From: Paraburkholderia phenazinium
Lineage (GTDB): Bacteria > Pseudomonadota > Gammaproteobacteria > Burkholderiales > Burkholderiaceae
Assembly: GCF_900100735.1 (NCBI RefSeq)
Contig: NZ_FNCJ01000016.1
Span: forward strand, 1-64,000
Length of the DNA stretch: 64,000 nt
Reading direction: 5' to 3'
The position numbers were made by a program, and so were the translations under genes. Positions within the stretch are counted from its first letter, which is position 1. Each line of letters starts with the position of its first letter. The notes beneath the pieces were generated by a model. That model searched no databases. It saw only the letters and a list, made by a program, of their open reading frames with translations, and had not been told where the DNA came from. Positions 1 to 7,858 of the stretch are shown here, in pieces.

Positions 1-393
1 GATCTCGTCGGCCGCCTTGTCCTGCCAGTACTTCTGGTCGCGGCGGAACCGCAGGAAGTGCATCCATGATGAGCAGGCGAGCTGGTATGAAATCAGTCCA
101 CCGTCTCCACCAAGACGCCGGGCCGTATGCACATAACCGTGATGCGGGCGGTAGGAGTGGTCCGTCTGCTGGATCCAGAGTGTGACCGGCTGGGCGATCA
201 GCGTCTTTAGCTGGACGTCGCCGGACGTGGACACGACATCAATCGTCCACGTGAAATCGCGCCCGATCCGTGAGCGTCCGATAGCCCGCTGGGGAAGCAG
301 GACATTATTTCCTGCCGGAGTGTCCAGTTTAAGCAGGCGGTCCTGCTGTGCAAGGCCGCCCCTGATCGCCCCGATTATGTTCTGGGTATCCAT
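1..393 (-). CDS. vgrG: Type VI secretion tip protein VgrG, N-terminal part (cut by window edge)
   Basis: The minus strand reads open for 131 codons from an ATG at 393 to the left edge, so only the N-terminus is present. The protein opens with MDTQNIIGAIRGG and has an early VgrG/gp27-like region with the RLLKLDTPAG segment, a GRDFTWTIDVVS stretch (around residues 43-54) and LACSSWMHFLRFRRD near residue 112, all typical of Burkholderia VgrG proteins. VgrG trimers form the spike at the tip of the type VI secretion tube and resemble phage gp27/gp5. It could belong to an orphan vgrG island next to the prophage or be cargo within it; the rest of the gene is needed to tell. The family call is made by recognition and is fairly secure. 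Confidence 0.8.
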   Translation of the reverse strand, partial: MDTQNIIGAIRGGLAQQDRLLKLDTPAGNNVLLPQRAIGRSRIGRDFTWTIDVVSTSGDVQLKTLIAQPVTLWIQQTDHSYRPHHGYVHTARRLGGDGGLISYQLACSSWMHFLRFRRDQKYWQDKAADEI

Positions 394-654
394 ACCGCCT
401 CTGACTTTATTTTCAGCCCGAATCGCGCAATTCTACAGACCAATTGTCGGCAGGAAAATCAACCAACTCCAAAGAAATGTCAAACGGATGAAATTCACGA
501 TATTTATATGCACGGCGAATCAGATGCCCGCATTAAGGTCAACGGCCGTGACATAGGGCGAACGTCCGCGAGATGCGTTCGAGCAACGCGCTGCAAAGTC
601 ACTTTGCCGGAGATCGGGCACGAACGCTTTCGTCTTATGCTGACGGCCGGACAG
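394..654. other. Intergenic stretch between vgrG and the methylase
   Basis: AT-richer than its surroundings. A 51-codon plus-strand frame (ATG at 508, TAA at 661-663) stays open from well upstream and ends inside the methylase 3' end. I do not recognise its product and see no ribosome binding site, so I do not call it a gene. The vgrG promoter is expected here. Confidence 0.4.
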
Positions 655-1446
655 TCAGAATAATCCGACCGGTTGCGTGGATTCGTCCCAGCTGAAAATA
701 ATCAGTTCCTTCCGAGCAGCCGACCGATCAGCGCCGCCAACGATGTAGTTAATGTCGACGGTCTCAATGTGAAAGCCGTCAAATGCGCGCCGGATATCCG
801 GATGATCATTCAAACTCACGATCGCCCTGCCTTTCAGTGAACGGAGTCGTGACGCCATCTCCACGTACTCGGGGTAAGGGAACGGCACGCCATAGCCTTC
901 CGTCTCCCAGTAAGGCGGATCGAGATAAAACAGCGTGTGTGGCCGATCGTACTTGTCGATACAGGTCTTCCAGTCGAGCCGTTCGACGTAGGTGTTTGAC
1001 AGGCGGAGATGCGCCTCCGACAGTGTCTCCTCCAGCCGCAGCAGGTTGAGCTTCGGCGGGGAAGTCGTTGCGGTGCCGAATGACTGATTCTCAACCCGTC
1101 CACTGAAGCAATTTTGCTGCAGGTAGTAGAAGCGGGCAGCCCGCTGGATATCGGTGAGCGTTTCCGGGATCGTGTCCTGCAACCACTTGAACACCTGCCG
1201 GCTCGACAGTGCCCACTTGAATTGCCGCACGAACTCCTCGAGGTGGTGTTGCACGACACGGTAGAGGTTCACCAGCTCGCCGTTGATGTCGTTGATCACC
1301 TCGACCTTTGCCGGCGGACGCATGAAGTAAAGCGCGGCCCCGCCCGCGAAAACCTCGACGTAGCACTCGTGCGCCGGAAAGCGCGGGATGATGTGATCTG
1401 CCAGACGGCGCTTGCCGCCGATCCATGGAATGATGGGTGTTGCCAT
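655..1446 (-). CDS. Phage-type DNA adenine methylase (D12 class)
   Basis: The 263-residue protein is a class D12 N6-adenine DNA methyltransferase. It starts with the PWIGGKRRL motif (residues 7-15, the family FxGxK-type SAM loop), has VEVFAGGAAL at 30-39, and carries the catalytic DPPY tetrad at 176-179. The length fits the Dam-like family. No restriction partner is adjacent, so it is best seen as an orphan phage methylase that protects phage DNA or alters host regulation. An AAGG ribosome binding site lies about 10 nt before the ATG. It is divergent from the SOS-box locus to its right. Target specificity cannot be read from the sequence; GATC is only one possibility. Confidence 0.88.
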   Translation of the reverse strand: MATPIIPWIGGKRRLADHIIPRFPAHECYVEVFAGGAALYFMRPPAKVEVINDINGELVNLYRVVQHHLEEFVRQFKWALSSRQVFKWLQDTIPETLTDIQRAARFYYLQQNCFSGRVENQSFGTATTSPPKLNLLRLEETLSEAHLRLSNTYVERLDWKTCIDKYDRPHTLFYLDPPYWETEGYGVPFPYPEYVEMASRLRSLKGRAIVSLNDHPDIRRAFDGFHIETVDINYIVGGADRSAARKELIIFSWDESTQPVGLF

Positions 1447-1659
1447 ATGTGGATTGCCTTGTTGGGAATTTGTTAGAATTCGCCCCGCCTACCGGTAGAT
1501 GTCAGGGCCTTGGCTAATTCACTGGCACAAGCAGTGGAAAGGCGGCCGGGAAGATGCTCGAACATCGCCCCGGTCGCCCTGTCTTCTTTTGCGTCGCAAA
1601 GACGCGGTCAAAGTTACTTTGGTACGGTCCGCCACCGACGGCGGACAGCAGGGACAAAA

Positions 1660-1679
1660 TACTGTATGTTTACACAGTG
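1660..1679 (+). promoter_or_regulatory. LexA binding site (SOS box)
   Basis: The stretch TACTGTATGTTTACACAGTG matches the LexA consensus CTGT-N8-ACAG exactly (CTGT at 1662-1665, ACAG at 1674-1677), and its flanks also resemble the strong E. coli box. It overlaps the probable GTG start (1677) of the next small gene, the usual layout for SOS-controlled phage genes. LexA would repress the locus and DNA damage would release it. Confidence 0.85.
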
Positions 1680-1989
1680 ACCCGCCTTCGTTCCCCCGTC
1701 GCTGGCCGAGCTGCGCGCACTCTGGCGTGCGCACCGGGGCAACCATGACATCGAACGGCTGATCCTTGAGATCCTGCATCAACGCCAGACGCTGATGCAG
1801 ATGCGCTCGCTCGTCGATGCGAGCGTCAAGGAAGTGCGCTCCGTTGCTCTGGCGCCTGTCGATCACGCCTCGCCGCTGATCGCGCTTCAGACAAGGCTGG
1901 TCCACGAGGTCATGCACGCGAGTGAATCGGGTGGTCATTTGCCGCCTGTGCGATATCACGGCAGGAAAAGCTCACTCGACGAGGCATGA
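1677..1989 (+). pseudogene. SOS-controlled small phage gene, apparently frameshifted
   Basis: From 1699 to the TGA at 1987 the plus strand reads as a convincing helical protein (LAELRALWRAH, DIERLILEIL, SLVDASVKEVRSV), but this frame has no normal start before ATG 1795 and is closed by a TGA at 1678. The GTG at 1677, which overlaps the SOS box, would give MTRLRSP and joins this frame if one C is added to the five-C run at 1693-1697. The simplest reading is a one-base deletion that broke the gene. A 64-residue protein from ATG 1795 remains possible, without a visible ribosome binding site. I do not recognise a named family. Confidence 0.55.
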
Positions 1990-2080
1990 ATGGAATCGGA
2001 ACCATTTCATACTGTCTGACCGCGCGACGCGGCCCTACGATTGCGCTCGCGTTCAGAGTTGTCTCTCCCCGGACGCTTGC

Positions 2081-2107
2081 GCCCGCTCGTTTGAGCGGGC
2101 GTCTTTT
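2081..2107 (+). terminator. Rho-independent terminator between converging phage genes
   Basis: An 8-bp GC stem (GCCCGCTC, loop GTTT, GAGCGGGC) is followed by GTCTTTTT. It ends transcription from the SOS-box locus; the Rz1 gene arrives from the other side and stops at 2107. Confidence 0.8.
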
Positions 2108-2364
2108 TACTTCAATCGTCGCACCCACCCGCAATGCGCTGCGCCGGCTTCGTCATGCGCAAGGATCGCCTGCGCAGTCGCATCGGTCAGCACATCCAGC
2201 GCGCTCACGTAGATCGGCCGCGACCAGCCGCATCCCATATCAATGATCCGGGTCTTGGCCTGCACTTCCGGCTGTACGATCGGCGCCATCGCCACGCGAC
2301 CACTGGTCGAGCAACCGCTGCTGAGCACCACCAGCAGGCAAAGCGCTAATAACGTTTTCCACAT
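2107..2364 (-). CDS. Outer-membrane spanin subunit, Rz1-like lipoprotein
   Basis: An 85-residue lipoprotein with a short hydrophobic signal and lipobox LSSGC (Cys18). It begins inside the 3' end of the inner spanin gene in another frame, the classic embedded or overlapping Rz/Rz1 layout of tailed phages. Together the two proteins span the periplasm and fuse inner and outer membrane in the last lysis step. The C-terminal part (IIDMGCGWSRPIYVS) is longer and less proline-rich than lambda Rz1, as in many Burkholderia phages. Position after endolysin and Rz supports the role. Confidence 0.72.
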   Translation of the reverse strand: MWKTLLALCLLVVLSSGCSTSGRVAMAPIVQPEVQAKTRIIDMGCGWSRPIYVSALDVLTDATAQAILAHDEAGAAHCGWVRRLK

Positions 2365-2617
2365 GGGTTCTCTCCTTTACGGCTTGCTCCGCCGCCTGTG
2401 CGGCCGTCGCGTTCGCCTGTGCCTCGGCATCACGCACCTCAGCGGTTTCGGTCTTCGCCTGAGCGGCGACGGTCTGCGCTTCAGCAACCTGCTGTGCGGA
2501 TCGCGCGACCTTTGTATCGGCCGTCCTGCCCTTCACAAAGGCATAGAGGACACTGCCCGCTGCGACGGCAGCCGCGACGATGACGGCCCACGCGGAACTG
2601 AAAACAGCCGTCAACAT
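2240..2617 (-). CDS. Inner-membrane spanin subunit, Rz-like
   Basis: A 125-residue protein with one membrane segment near residues 5-27 followed by a long Ala/Gln/Glu-rich helix (QQVAEAQTVAAQAKTETAEV), the layout of an i-spanin: N-terminal anchor and periplasmic coiled coil. I chose the ATG at 2617 because GGAGG lies just upstream; a longer frame to 2719 only runs over the endolysin gene. The start overlaps the last codons of the endolysin and the 3' end contains the Rz1 start, so the three lysis genes are translationally packed. Confidence 0.75.
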   Translation of the reverse strand: MLTAVFSSAWAVIVAAAVAAGSVLYAFVKGRTADTKVARSAQQVAEAQTVAAQAKTETAEVRDAEAQANATAAQAAEQAVKERTHVENVISALPAGGAQQRLLDQWSRGDGADRTAGSAGQDPDH

Positions 2618-3123
2618 GGATTTCCTCCGTTGAGAATGAAGGAAGCACGCAGCGTGTCGAGCGCGTGTTGCGGCTGCCCATAGCCGTTGCCGGGCAGGGA
2701 CGCCCAGATGTTTGCGCATCGCGCAATCGCGGTGGCCAGATCACCGTCGAGCAGCGGCTGGATCGCGCGCCGCTCCTTGAGCAACTGGATACACCAGCGG
2801 TCCTGCGACAACGGTCCGAAGTCAGGCAGACGAAGCAGGTCACGGTAGTGAGGCCAGTCCCTGAGCATGTGCTGGTAACGGCCGGACGCATTCGACGTGA
2901 GCCCCCTGCTGTTCACGACAATCGACGAGCGCCCGTTCGCGAACGGGTGCGTCGAGAAGTCGTCGAAGCGATGCCGGCCGTCGACGCCAGTCACGATGAC
3001 GTCGTAGCCGTCGCATCGGGTGATCGGGCTCGCACTCGTTCCCTCGGCCACCGCGAGCATCTCCATGAACGCGACGACCTGCGTGCCGCCGGCGGCGTCA
3101 CTGCTGATGACCGTCATCCGCAT
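2611..3123 (-). CDS. Phage endolysin (muramidase, GH104-like lysozyme)
   Basis: 170 residues. The pattern AVAEGT with Glu27 as probable catalytic acid, then CDGYDVIVTG, a HPFA segment, NSRGLTSNASGRYQ (about 72-85), and WASLPGNGYGQ near the C-terminus match phage muramidases related to lambda R. It cleaves peptidoglycan glycan strands once the holin releases it. There is no signal peptide or SAR helix, so export depends on a holin. It overlaps the upstream holin gene and the downstream spanin gene within one leftward lysis operon. Confidence 0.85.
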   Translation of the reverse strand: MRMTVISSDAAGGTQVVAFMEMLAVAEGTSASPITRCDGYDVIVTGVDGRHRFDDFSTHPFANGRSSIVVNSRGLTSNASGRYQHMLRDWPHYRDLLRLPDFGPLSQDRWCIQLLKERRAIQPLLDGDLATAIARCANIWASLPGNGYGQPQHALDTLRASFILNGGNPC

Positions 3124-3382
3124 CCTCCCTTGACTCCTCCTTCGGCACGCGGCGGATCGCCGTGTACCGTACGGCGACGATCGACGCGAACAGGATCGCG
3201 TACGCGATGGCCTGCTGTGCGTGGGCCGGAATGATGGCCTTCAGGTCATCAGGAACGTTGTGCCAGGCGTCACGAATAGCAGGGCCGAAAGCCGATACGG
3301 CAGCAAGCGCAGTCGACAGCATCACGCTGCCTCGCATATGCAGGCGCCGCCAGCCATCAGCCAGCGTCAGTTTGAGTTTCAT
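3098..3382 (-). CDS. Putative phage holin
   Basis: About 94 residues with two hydrophobic segments (SVMLSTALAAVSAFG near the N-terminus and AIAYAILFASIVAV in the second half) and a charged C-terminal tail, as in small holins. It sits directly before the endolysin and overlaps it. I placed the start at 3382 because it shares an ATGA overlap with the preceding gene and has AAGGA upstream; an ATG at 3391 would add three residues. The role as the pore former that triggers lysis is inferred from size and context. Confidence 0.7.
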   Translation of the reverse strand: MKLKLTLADGWRRLHMRGSVMLSTALAAVSAFGPAIRDAWHNVPDDLKAIIPAHAQQAIAYAILFASIVAVRYTAIRRVPKEESREDADDGHQQ

Positions 3383-3729
3383 CGGGTCCATCCTTTGGTA
3401 TCCGGCCGCTGCCCTGCCCCGGCCCTGTTGTAGAGGAGCTGGTCGAGCTTCAGATTGGTGTCCTTGATGTCGGAACTGATGCCCTTGAGCTGGTCCTTTA
3501 CGTCGCTGCGCAGCGCGGCCTGGTCACGCTCGATGTTCTGGAAGTGGACTTCCTGCTGACGGTCGCGCTCCTCGAGGATCAGCACGCGCTCGGCGACGTT
3601 GTTGTAGAGCCCGACACAGAAGCCGGTCGCGCAGACCGCCGCGCCGATGACCGAGATAACGGTCGGGATGTTGATGGTTCCGTCGAACCAGGTCCGACGG
3701 GCGTCGGGAGGGTGCTGCGCTGAAGACAT
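3379..3729 (-). CDS. Small phage membrane protein with coiled coil, possible holin or antiholin
   Basis: A 116-residue protein with one membrane segment (INIPTVISVIGAAVCATGF, about residues 19-37) followed by a long charged helix (EERDRQQEVHFQNIERDQAA) likely to form a coiled coil. It is the first gene of the lysis cassette, and its stop overlaps the holin start by 4 bp. The start at 3729 has a GGGGA ribosome binding site; the longer open frame runs through a terminator and is not coding. The topology could suit an antiholin or a pinholin-type protein; I cannot decide from sequence alone. Confidence 0.65.
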   Translation of the reverse strand: MSSAQHPPDARRTWFDGTINIPTVISVIGAAVCATGFCVGLYNNVAERVLILEERDRQQEVHFQNIERDQAALRSDVKDQLKGISSDIKDTNLKLDQLLYNRAGAGQRPDTKGWTR

Positions 3730-3767
3730 GGAATCCCCGGTAAAAAAGCCACTTTGAAAGCGGCCAT

Positions 3768-3790
3768 AAAAAAACCGCCCGAAGGCGGTT
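3768..3790 (-). terminator. Terminator after the tail genes
   Basis: On the minus strand an ACCGCC-TTC-GGGCGGT-type hairpin is followed by seven T residues. It lies between gene D and the lysis cassette, so the two units probably have separate transcripts or partial read-through. Confidence 0.8.
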
Positions 3791-3820
3791 CGCGAAACGT
3801 TGTAGTGTTCTACTGACGGT

Positions 3821-4873
3821 TTATCTGGGTGGTGATGGCACAACAAGGTTGATCTGCTTCGTCGCCTTCTTCCCGTGCCCGGCCTTCGTCTTGCCGTTGT
3901 TGCCGGCATTGAGTTCGACCCGCGTTTCCCAGCTGCGCCCGGCATAGTCGTGCGTGACCGACTCGATCAGGAAATCGCCATCCGCCTCTTTCTTGAAGCC
4001 CTTGAGCGTGACGGTCTTCTCGGCAGAGAAGTCCGAGCGCCCCTGCATCGACATCGTGCTCTTCGCCGTGTGGTGGTTTAGCTTCTGCAACCGGGCGGCC
4101 GCCGCCGCTTTCGCTGCCTCATGGCTCGCGAAGGCATGCCGTTCCGTATGCACCGCTGTCGCCCCCTTCGGCGCATCAGGGTTCGGAATCACGAGATCGA
4201 TTTTCTGGCCGGTTCTGGTGTCATGCACGCGTGTCCGGACTGCGGCAAAGCTGGCCCGGTCGGCAAACGTGATCTCGTACTCGAGCAGCATGTCCGGTGT
4301 GAGAGTGATCGACGGCAGCGGCAGGCCGCTCGCGCTCGTTCCCGCACCGCGAGACGCGACGATCAGCTTGCCCGCCCTCACCGTGGCTGTCGCCCCATGC
4401 TGACGCGACAGGCGTGTCAGAAAGTGCAGATCGCTCTCCCCGAACTGGTCGGCTCGCGGCACGGTCACGTCGATTGCACACGCCGCCGTCCACCCGTTGC
4501 GCCGCGCGATGTCGCCCACGATATCGGCCAGCTTCGCGTTCTCCCGGCTACCGTACCGGTGGGTTTTCGAACCCGCCCGCATGTTCGACGGGCGGCCGCG
4601 AATGATCACCGATGCCGGCGGCCCCTTGAGCGCTATCTCGTCGATCGTGTATTCGCCGAGCAGGGCGAGACCTTGCCCCTGCCACCCAAGCGAGATCCGG
4701 AGCGTCGCCCCTTTGGGCGGGAATTCGATCTTCCCGTCCCGGTCGTCGAGTTCGATCTCACACTCGTCGGAATCGAGCCCCGGCTTGTCGACCGTATGAA
4801 TGCGCAGCACCCGGTCCTCGATCACCTTTGTAATGTCATCGCCATTGGCGACGATCTGGAAAACTGCCTGCAT
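3821..4873 (-). CDS. P2 gpD-like tail hub / late control protein
   Basis: 350 residues of the phage late control gene D family (gp27-like baseplate hub). Hallmarks are DITKVIEDRVLRIHTVDKPG (about 13-32), DSDECEIELDDRDG, LGEYTIDEI, ADQFGESDLHFLTRLSRQHGA (about 141-161) and the basic C-terminus. In P2 the gene product sits at the base of the tail; it shares its fold with the N-terminal part of VgrG. Gene order U-X-D on the minus strand is the P2 order, which supports the call. It ends before a terminator. Confidence 0.9.
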   Translation of the reverse strand: MQAVFQIVANGDDITKVIEDRVLRIHTVDKPGLDSDECEIELDDRDGKIEFPPKGATLRISLGWQGQGLALLGEYTIDEIALKGPPASVIIRGRPSNMRAGSKTHRYGSRENAKLADIVGDIARRNGWTAACAIDVTVPRADQFGESDLHFLTRLSRQHGATATVRAGKLIVASRGAGTSASGLPLPSITLTPDMLLEYEITFADRASFAAVRTRVHDTRTGQKIDLVIPNPDAPKGATAVHTERHAFASHEAAKAAAAARLQKLNHHTAKSTMSMQGRSDFSAEKTVTLKGFKKEADGDFLIESVTHDYAGRSWETRVELNAGNNGKTKAGHGKKATKQINLVVPSPPR

Positions 4874-4903
4874 GCTGGTTTCCTTGTTTCATGCCGCTCC
4901 TGG

Positions 4904-5119
4904 TTATGTCCACAACTGCACCGGCTCACTACGCGGCGCGTCCACGTCCGGCAGCGTGATCGTGATGCCGGCGACGAATGGCTGGTCGTGCGCCGCAAGA
5001 CCGGGATTGGCCTCATAGACCGCCTCCACCATCCCCGTCACCGAGCCGTATACCGCGTGGCAGATCTTGTCGAGCACGTCGCCATCGCAAGTTCTAAACG
5101 TTCTTATAGTCTTCGCCAT
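4904..5119 (-). CDS. P2 gpX-like tail protein
   Basis: A 71-residue protein, the size of P2 gpX (67 residues), starting MAKTIRTFRTCDGDVLDKIC and including VYEANPGLA and ITLPD, a short LysM-like pattern shared by tail protein X. It lies between U and D as in P2. I chose the ATG at 5119, which overlaps the 3' end of gene U; the ORF can be extended to 5164 but that part is in U. gpX is needed for tail assembly. Confidence 0.85.
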   Translation of the reverse strand: MAKTIRTFRTCDGDVLDKICHAVYGSVTGMVEAVYEANPGLAAHDQPFVAGITITLPDVDAPRSEPVQLWT

Positions 5120-5996
5120 AGCGGCCAAACTCCAGGCTAAAGGTCTGTTTGCGGGGGGCACCATCCGACATCAGTGCCTCCTGCTCCTCATCGACACCCT
5201 GCAGATACCAGCGGCCGAGTACCTCGCCGTAGCCGGTCGTCAGCAGCACCGGCATCATGCGGCCGCCGATCGCGCGCAGAGCGTCGAGCTGCCGCATACC
5301 TGGACTACCCGCACTACGTCCCGCACCGAAGGCCGCAAACACCACACCCGAGAGCGTGATGGTCTCGCCACCCTGGCTGACCGCCTGAAGCGCTTCCTGA
5401 CGGTTCAGACGCTCCTGGGAGGCGACCTTGTATTTCGTGGTGCGACGCAGTTTGTCGAAGGCCGCGGTCGACAGGTTGAAGTGGAAGGTGTCGCCCCTGT
5501 CCGAACCCAGCGTCAGGAGGTGGGGCGTCGCGCTCGACGCCCCGTCCAGCAGACCGGAGAACAGTGCGCCCGCACCGGTCGATGTCGCGAGAGCAGACGG
5601 TGCAGGCGTTCCCTTGATGCCTGCCCACGCGTTGAACTTCGTTCGAACATCGCCCAGCGCGCTGTTGACCGCTTCAGCGGAGGATCTGATCGCGGGGTTA
5701 CTGGACGCCGTTGCCATTTTGAGTACGCTGCCGACCGACGACTGCACGGCGTTAAGGCTGCGCACGACCGTCCCGACCTTCGGATTCACGTCGCTCGCGA
5801 CCGACAGCGCACTGCTTGCACCCGAAAGAAGTTCGGCCGCATTATCGAGGTTGCCCGTCGCCAGCTTCTGCAGCACGGCCACCGTGTTCGCGCTGGCCGG
5901 CTGGTTACGCTCATACACACGGTTCATGCTGCGCACGCGCTCGGTGGCGATACTGGCCTGCGTCGCCGCCTGCGTGATCTGTGTCTGAAAGTCCAT
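5094..5996 (-). CDS. P2 gpU-like tail terminator protein with an N-terminal extension
   Basis: 300 residues, nearly twice the usual gpU length. The C-terminal half (from about residue 165) carries the gpU signature: FHFNLSTAAFDKLRRT, ETITLSGVVF, RQLDALRAIGG and LGRWYLQGVDEEQ. The first 150 residues are Ala/Ser/Thr-rich, helical and repetitive, with no domain I recognise. Similar long gpU proteins occur in beta-proteobacterial P2-like phages. It follows the tape-measure remnant and overlaps gene X. Confidence 0.83.
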   Translation of the reverse strand: MDFQTQITQAATQASIATERVRSMNRVYERNQPASANTVAVLQKLATGNLDNAAELLSGASSALSVASDVNPKVGTVVRSLNAVQSSVGSVLKMATASSNPAIRSSAEAVNSALGDVRTKFNAWAGIKGTPAPSALATSTGAGALFSGLLDGASSATPHLLTLGSDRGDTFHFNLSTAAFDKLRRTTKYKVASQERLNRQEALQAVSQGGETITLSGVVFAAFGAGRSAGSPGMRQLDALRAIGGRMMPVLLTTGYGEVLGRWYLQGVDEEQEALMSDGAPRKQTFSLEFGRYGEDYKNV

Positions 5997-6015
5997 GACA
6001 TATCCTTCTGTTCTG

Positions 6016-6531
6016 CTACAGATGCGGCGAGTCGAACATCGCCGAGCGGTTGCTCTTCGCGAGCTGGTCTTTCATCATGCGCTGCAGCTGCGGCGAGACC
6101 TTCGCGAGGAAGCGGTCGGCCGCATCGCTACCGTTGCCACCCTGGTCGCCCTGCAACACCACGTGGAAGACCGGCGCAAAGGTGTTTTTCTGGTCCACTT
6201 TCACGACCGGCTTGTCCACTGCACCCGGCTTATCCAGTGCCTTCGCCTTGACCAGTGCATCCGCTGCAGGCTGAGCGTCCCCACGGGAGAACGCCCATTT
6301 CGCAGCAGCGCCCAGCGCCTTCTCGCCGGCATAGGTTCCGATTGCGCCGCCAATGAGTCCACCGATCGCCACACCGATCGGGCCACCCACAGCGCCCACC
6401 AGTGCCCCGGCCTTCGCGCCGAGCACACCACCTGCGAGACTGCCAGCGATGCCAGCGAAGCCTCTGGCCTTCTCCGCCCGGTTCCCGTCGCCCGTTGCAA
6501 CCGCCCACCCGCGACCGCCGCATGTGACCAT
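6016..6531 (-). pseudogene. Tape-measure protein, C-terminal remnant
   Basis: A 171-codon frame whose end (PVFHVVLQGD, DAADRFLAKVSPQLQRMM) and central glycine-zipper helix (GAKAGALVGAVGGPIG and following) match the C-terminus of P2-like tail tape-measure proteins. Those are normally 700-1000 residues or more. An in-frame TGA lies at once upstream (6535-6537), and the sequence beyond belongs to an excisionase-like gene on the other strand, so the 5' part was deleted. It sits immediately upstream of gene U, the correct P2 position. The remnant cannot make a working tail. Confidence 0.8.
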
Positions 6532-6664
6532 GATTCAAGCCGGCGAAATGCTCGGCCTTAGTCGACACACTATAAGCAAGATGGTGAAGGCAGGCCAACT
6601 CAAGCTCAACAAGTGCGGCCTGATCCCGGTTGCGCAGGTAGACGCGGCCCTCGAAGCGGTTTAA
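6530..6664 (+). CDS. Excisionase / AlpA-like helix-turn-helix protein, probably 5'-truncated
   Basis: 44 codons from ATG 6530 encode MIQAGEMLGLSRHTISKMV and continue to the end of a small winged-helix DNA-binding fold of the excisionase family; GLIPVAQVDAALEA is the typical C-terminal hairpin. It ends in a TTAA shared with the convergent integrase stop. The gene begins at the very edge of the tape-measure remnant, so its N-terminus may have been lost in the deletion that joined the two. An intact short protein cannot be excluded. Such proteins steer the integrase towards excision or act as regulators. Confidence 0.6.
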   Translation: MIQAGEMLGLSRHTISKMVKAGQLKLNKCGLIPVAQVDAALEAV

Positions 6665-7692
6665 AGCCGTGCCGCGATATCCTTCGCCGACTCGCGGTAA
6701 TAGACATCCAGCAGCATCTTCAAATCCTTGTGCCCGCTGATCTTAGCCAGCGTCATAACGTCCACCTTGCGGGCCAGTCGCGTAAGCGCCTCGGCCCGCG
6801 AGTCATGAAAGTGAAGCCCCTCGACCATTACCCTGTCCCGCGCCTTTCGGAACAGCGTGGCGAGTGAATCACTCCCCACCGTGAAGCACCTCCCCTTACC
6901 CGCCACTGGCTTTAGCAGCCGCACGGCATGACGCGTCAGGGGAATCACACGCGGCTTCTTCGTTTGGTACTGCATCTTGTGCTTCACGGTCGCGGTGCGA
7001 TCCGCGAGGTTCAGCGTGTCGTCGCCGAGAGTCAGAATCTCGCCTGCACGCATGGCGCTCCTGAGAGCCACGAGCCACGCGAGCGCAACCTCCTGGCTTT
7101 TCGTTTCCGGCGCCTTGCCGCTCACGTAGCCAAGCGCGCGCACAATAGGCCGCACCTCGCGCCAAGGGTCGACGCGCCGATCACGCGGGGCACCCTCGCC
7201 GGGATGCCGGAAGCCTTCGAACGGATTGTGCTGCATCCAGTGCCATTCGAGCCGCGCAACCGAACAAGCATTGCGCAACCAGTTCACGTCACGCTGAACC
7301 GATGCGGGCGCCACCTTCACTACCTTGCGGCCGTCTGGCGCCTCGAACCCGGCGAGCCGAGCATCGCGCCACTTCCCGAGCACGGGCGTGGTGAGCTGCC
7401 CAAGCAGCAGGCCCGATATATTCGGAAAGTCACGAATAAATGCCTTGATGCGTAATTGCTCGTGGCGGGCGCCTTCTTTCTTCTCTGATATCTCCTCGCT
7501 GTAGCGCGTCAGCATGGCTCCGACCGTGTGCTTTTCAGATTCAGGCTTGCCGGCGGCCGCGCGCAGTTCTGCCTCGCGAGTCGCGCCCCATGTCTTAGCC
7601 TCGCGCATCGTACGGAATGTCAGAGAATCGCGCTCTTTGCCTACCTTGACTTGGACGCGGTAGCCGTCTTTGTGGGGTGTGATTGATGCCAT
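6661..7692 (-). CDS. int: Tyrosine-type phage integrase
   Basis: 343 residues from the ATG at 7692 (MASITPHKDGYRVQ); the longer frame to 7791 crosses the att region and is unlikely. The N-terminal part has an arm-binding beta-sheet (YRVQVKVGKERDSLTFRT), then a SAM-like core-binding domain. The catalytic domain has Arg215 (MRAGE), a Lys in the KKPRVIPL region, HDSR (His296, Arg299), SGH (His321) and a nucleophile Tyr331 or Tyr332. All key residues are present. It stops against the excisionase and lies 166 bp from the 3' end of tRNA-Leu, so that tRNA is the likely integration site. Confidence 0.93.
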   Translation of the reverse strand: MASITPHKDGYRVQVKVGKERDSLTFRTMREAKTWGATREAELRAAAGKPESEKHTVGAMLTRYSEEISEKKEGARHEQLRIKAFIRDFPNISGLLLGQLTTPVLGKWRDARLAGFEAPDGRKVVKVAPASVQRDVNWLRNACSVARLEWHWMQHNPFEGFRHPGEGAPRDRRVDPWREVRPIVRALGYVSGKAPETKSQEVALAWLVALRSAMRAGEILTLGDDTLNLADRTATVKHKMQYQTKKPRVIPLTRHAVRLLKPVAGKGRCFTVGSDSLATLFRKARDRVMVEGLHFHDSRAEALTRLARKVDVMTLAKISGHKDLKMLLDVYYRESAKDIAARL

Positions 7693-7858
7693 CGTAGGGA
7701 GTCTCCGTGGGGCCGACCGTGGGGCCGAAATGGGGCGAACGAGCCGCATTTTATACCTTTCAATGCAGAAAGGTGCGTGGAGACATGGCAAGACAATCAG
7801 CTTAAGTCATTGTTTCTACAGAATTCTACCTTCCATGCATTATTACGGAAACCCTACA

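Noticed and set aside
1519..1959. 146-codon minus-strand frame across the SOS-box locus
   Set aside because: Antisense to the frameshifted phage gene; covers the LexA box and has no start signal.
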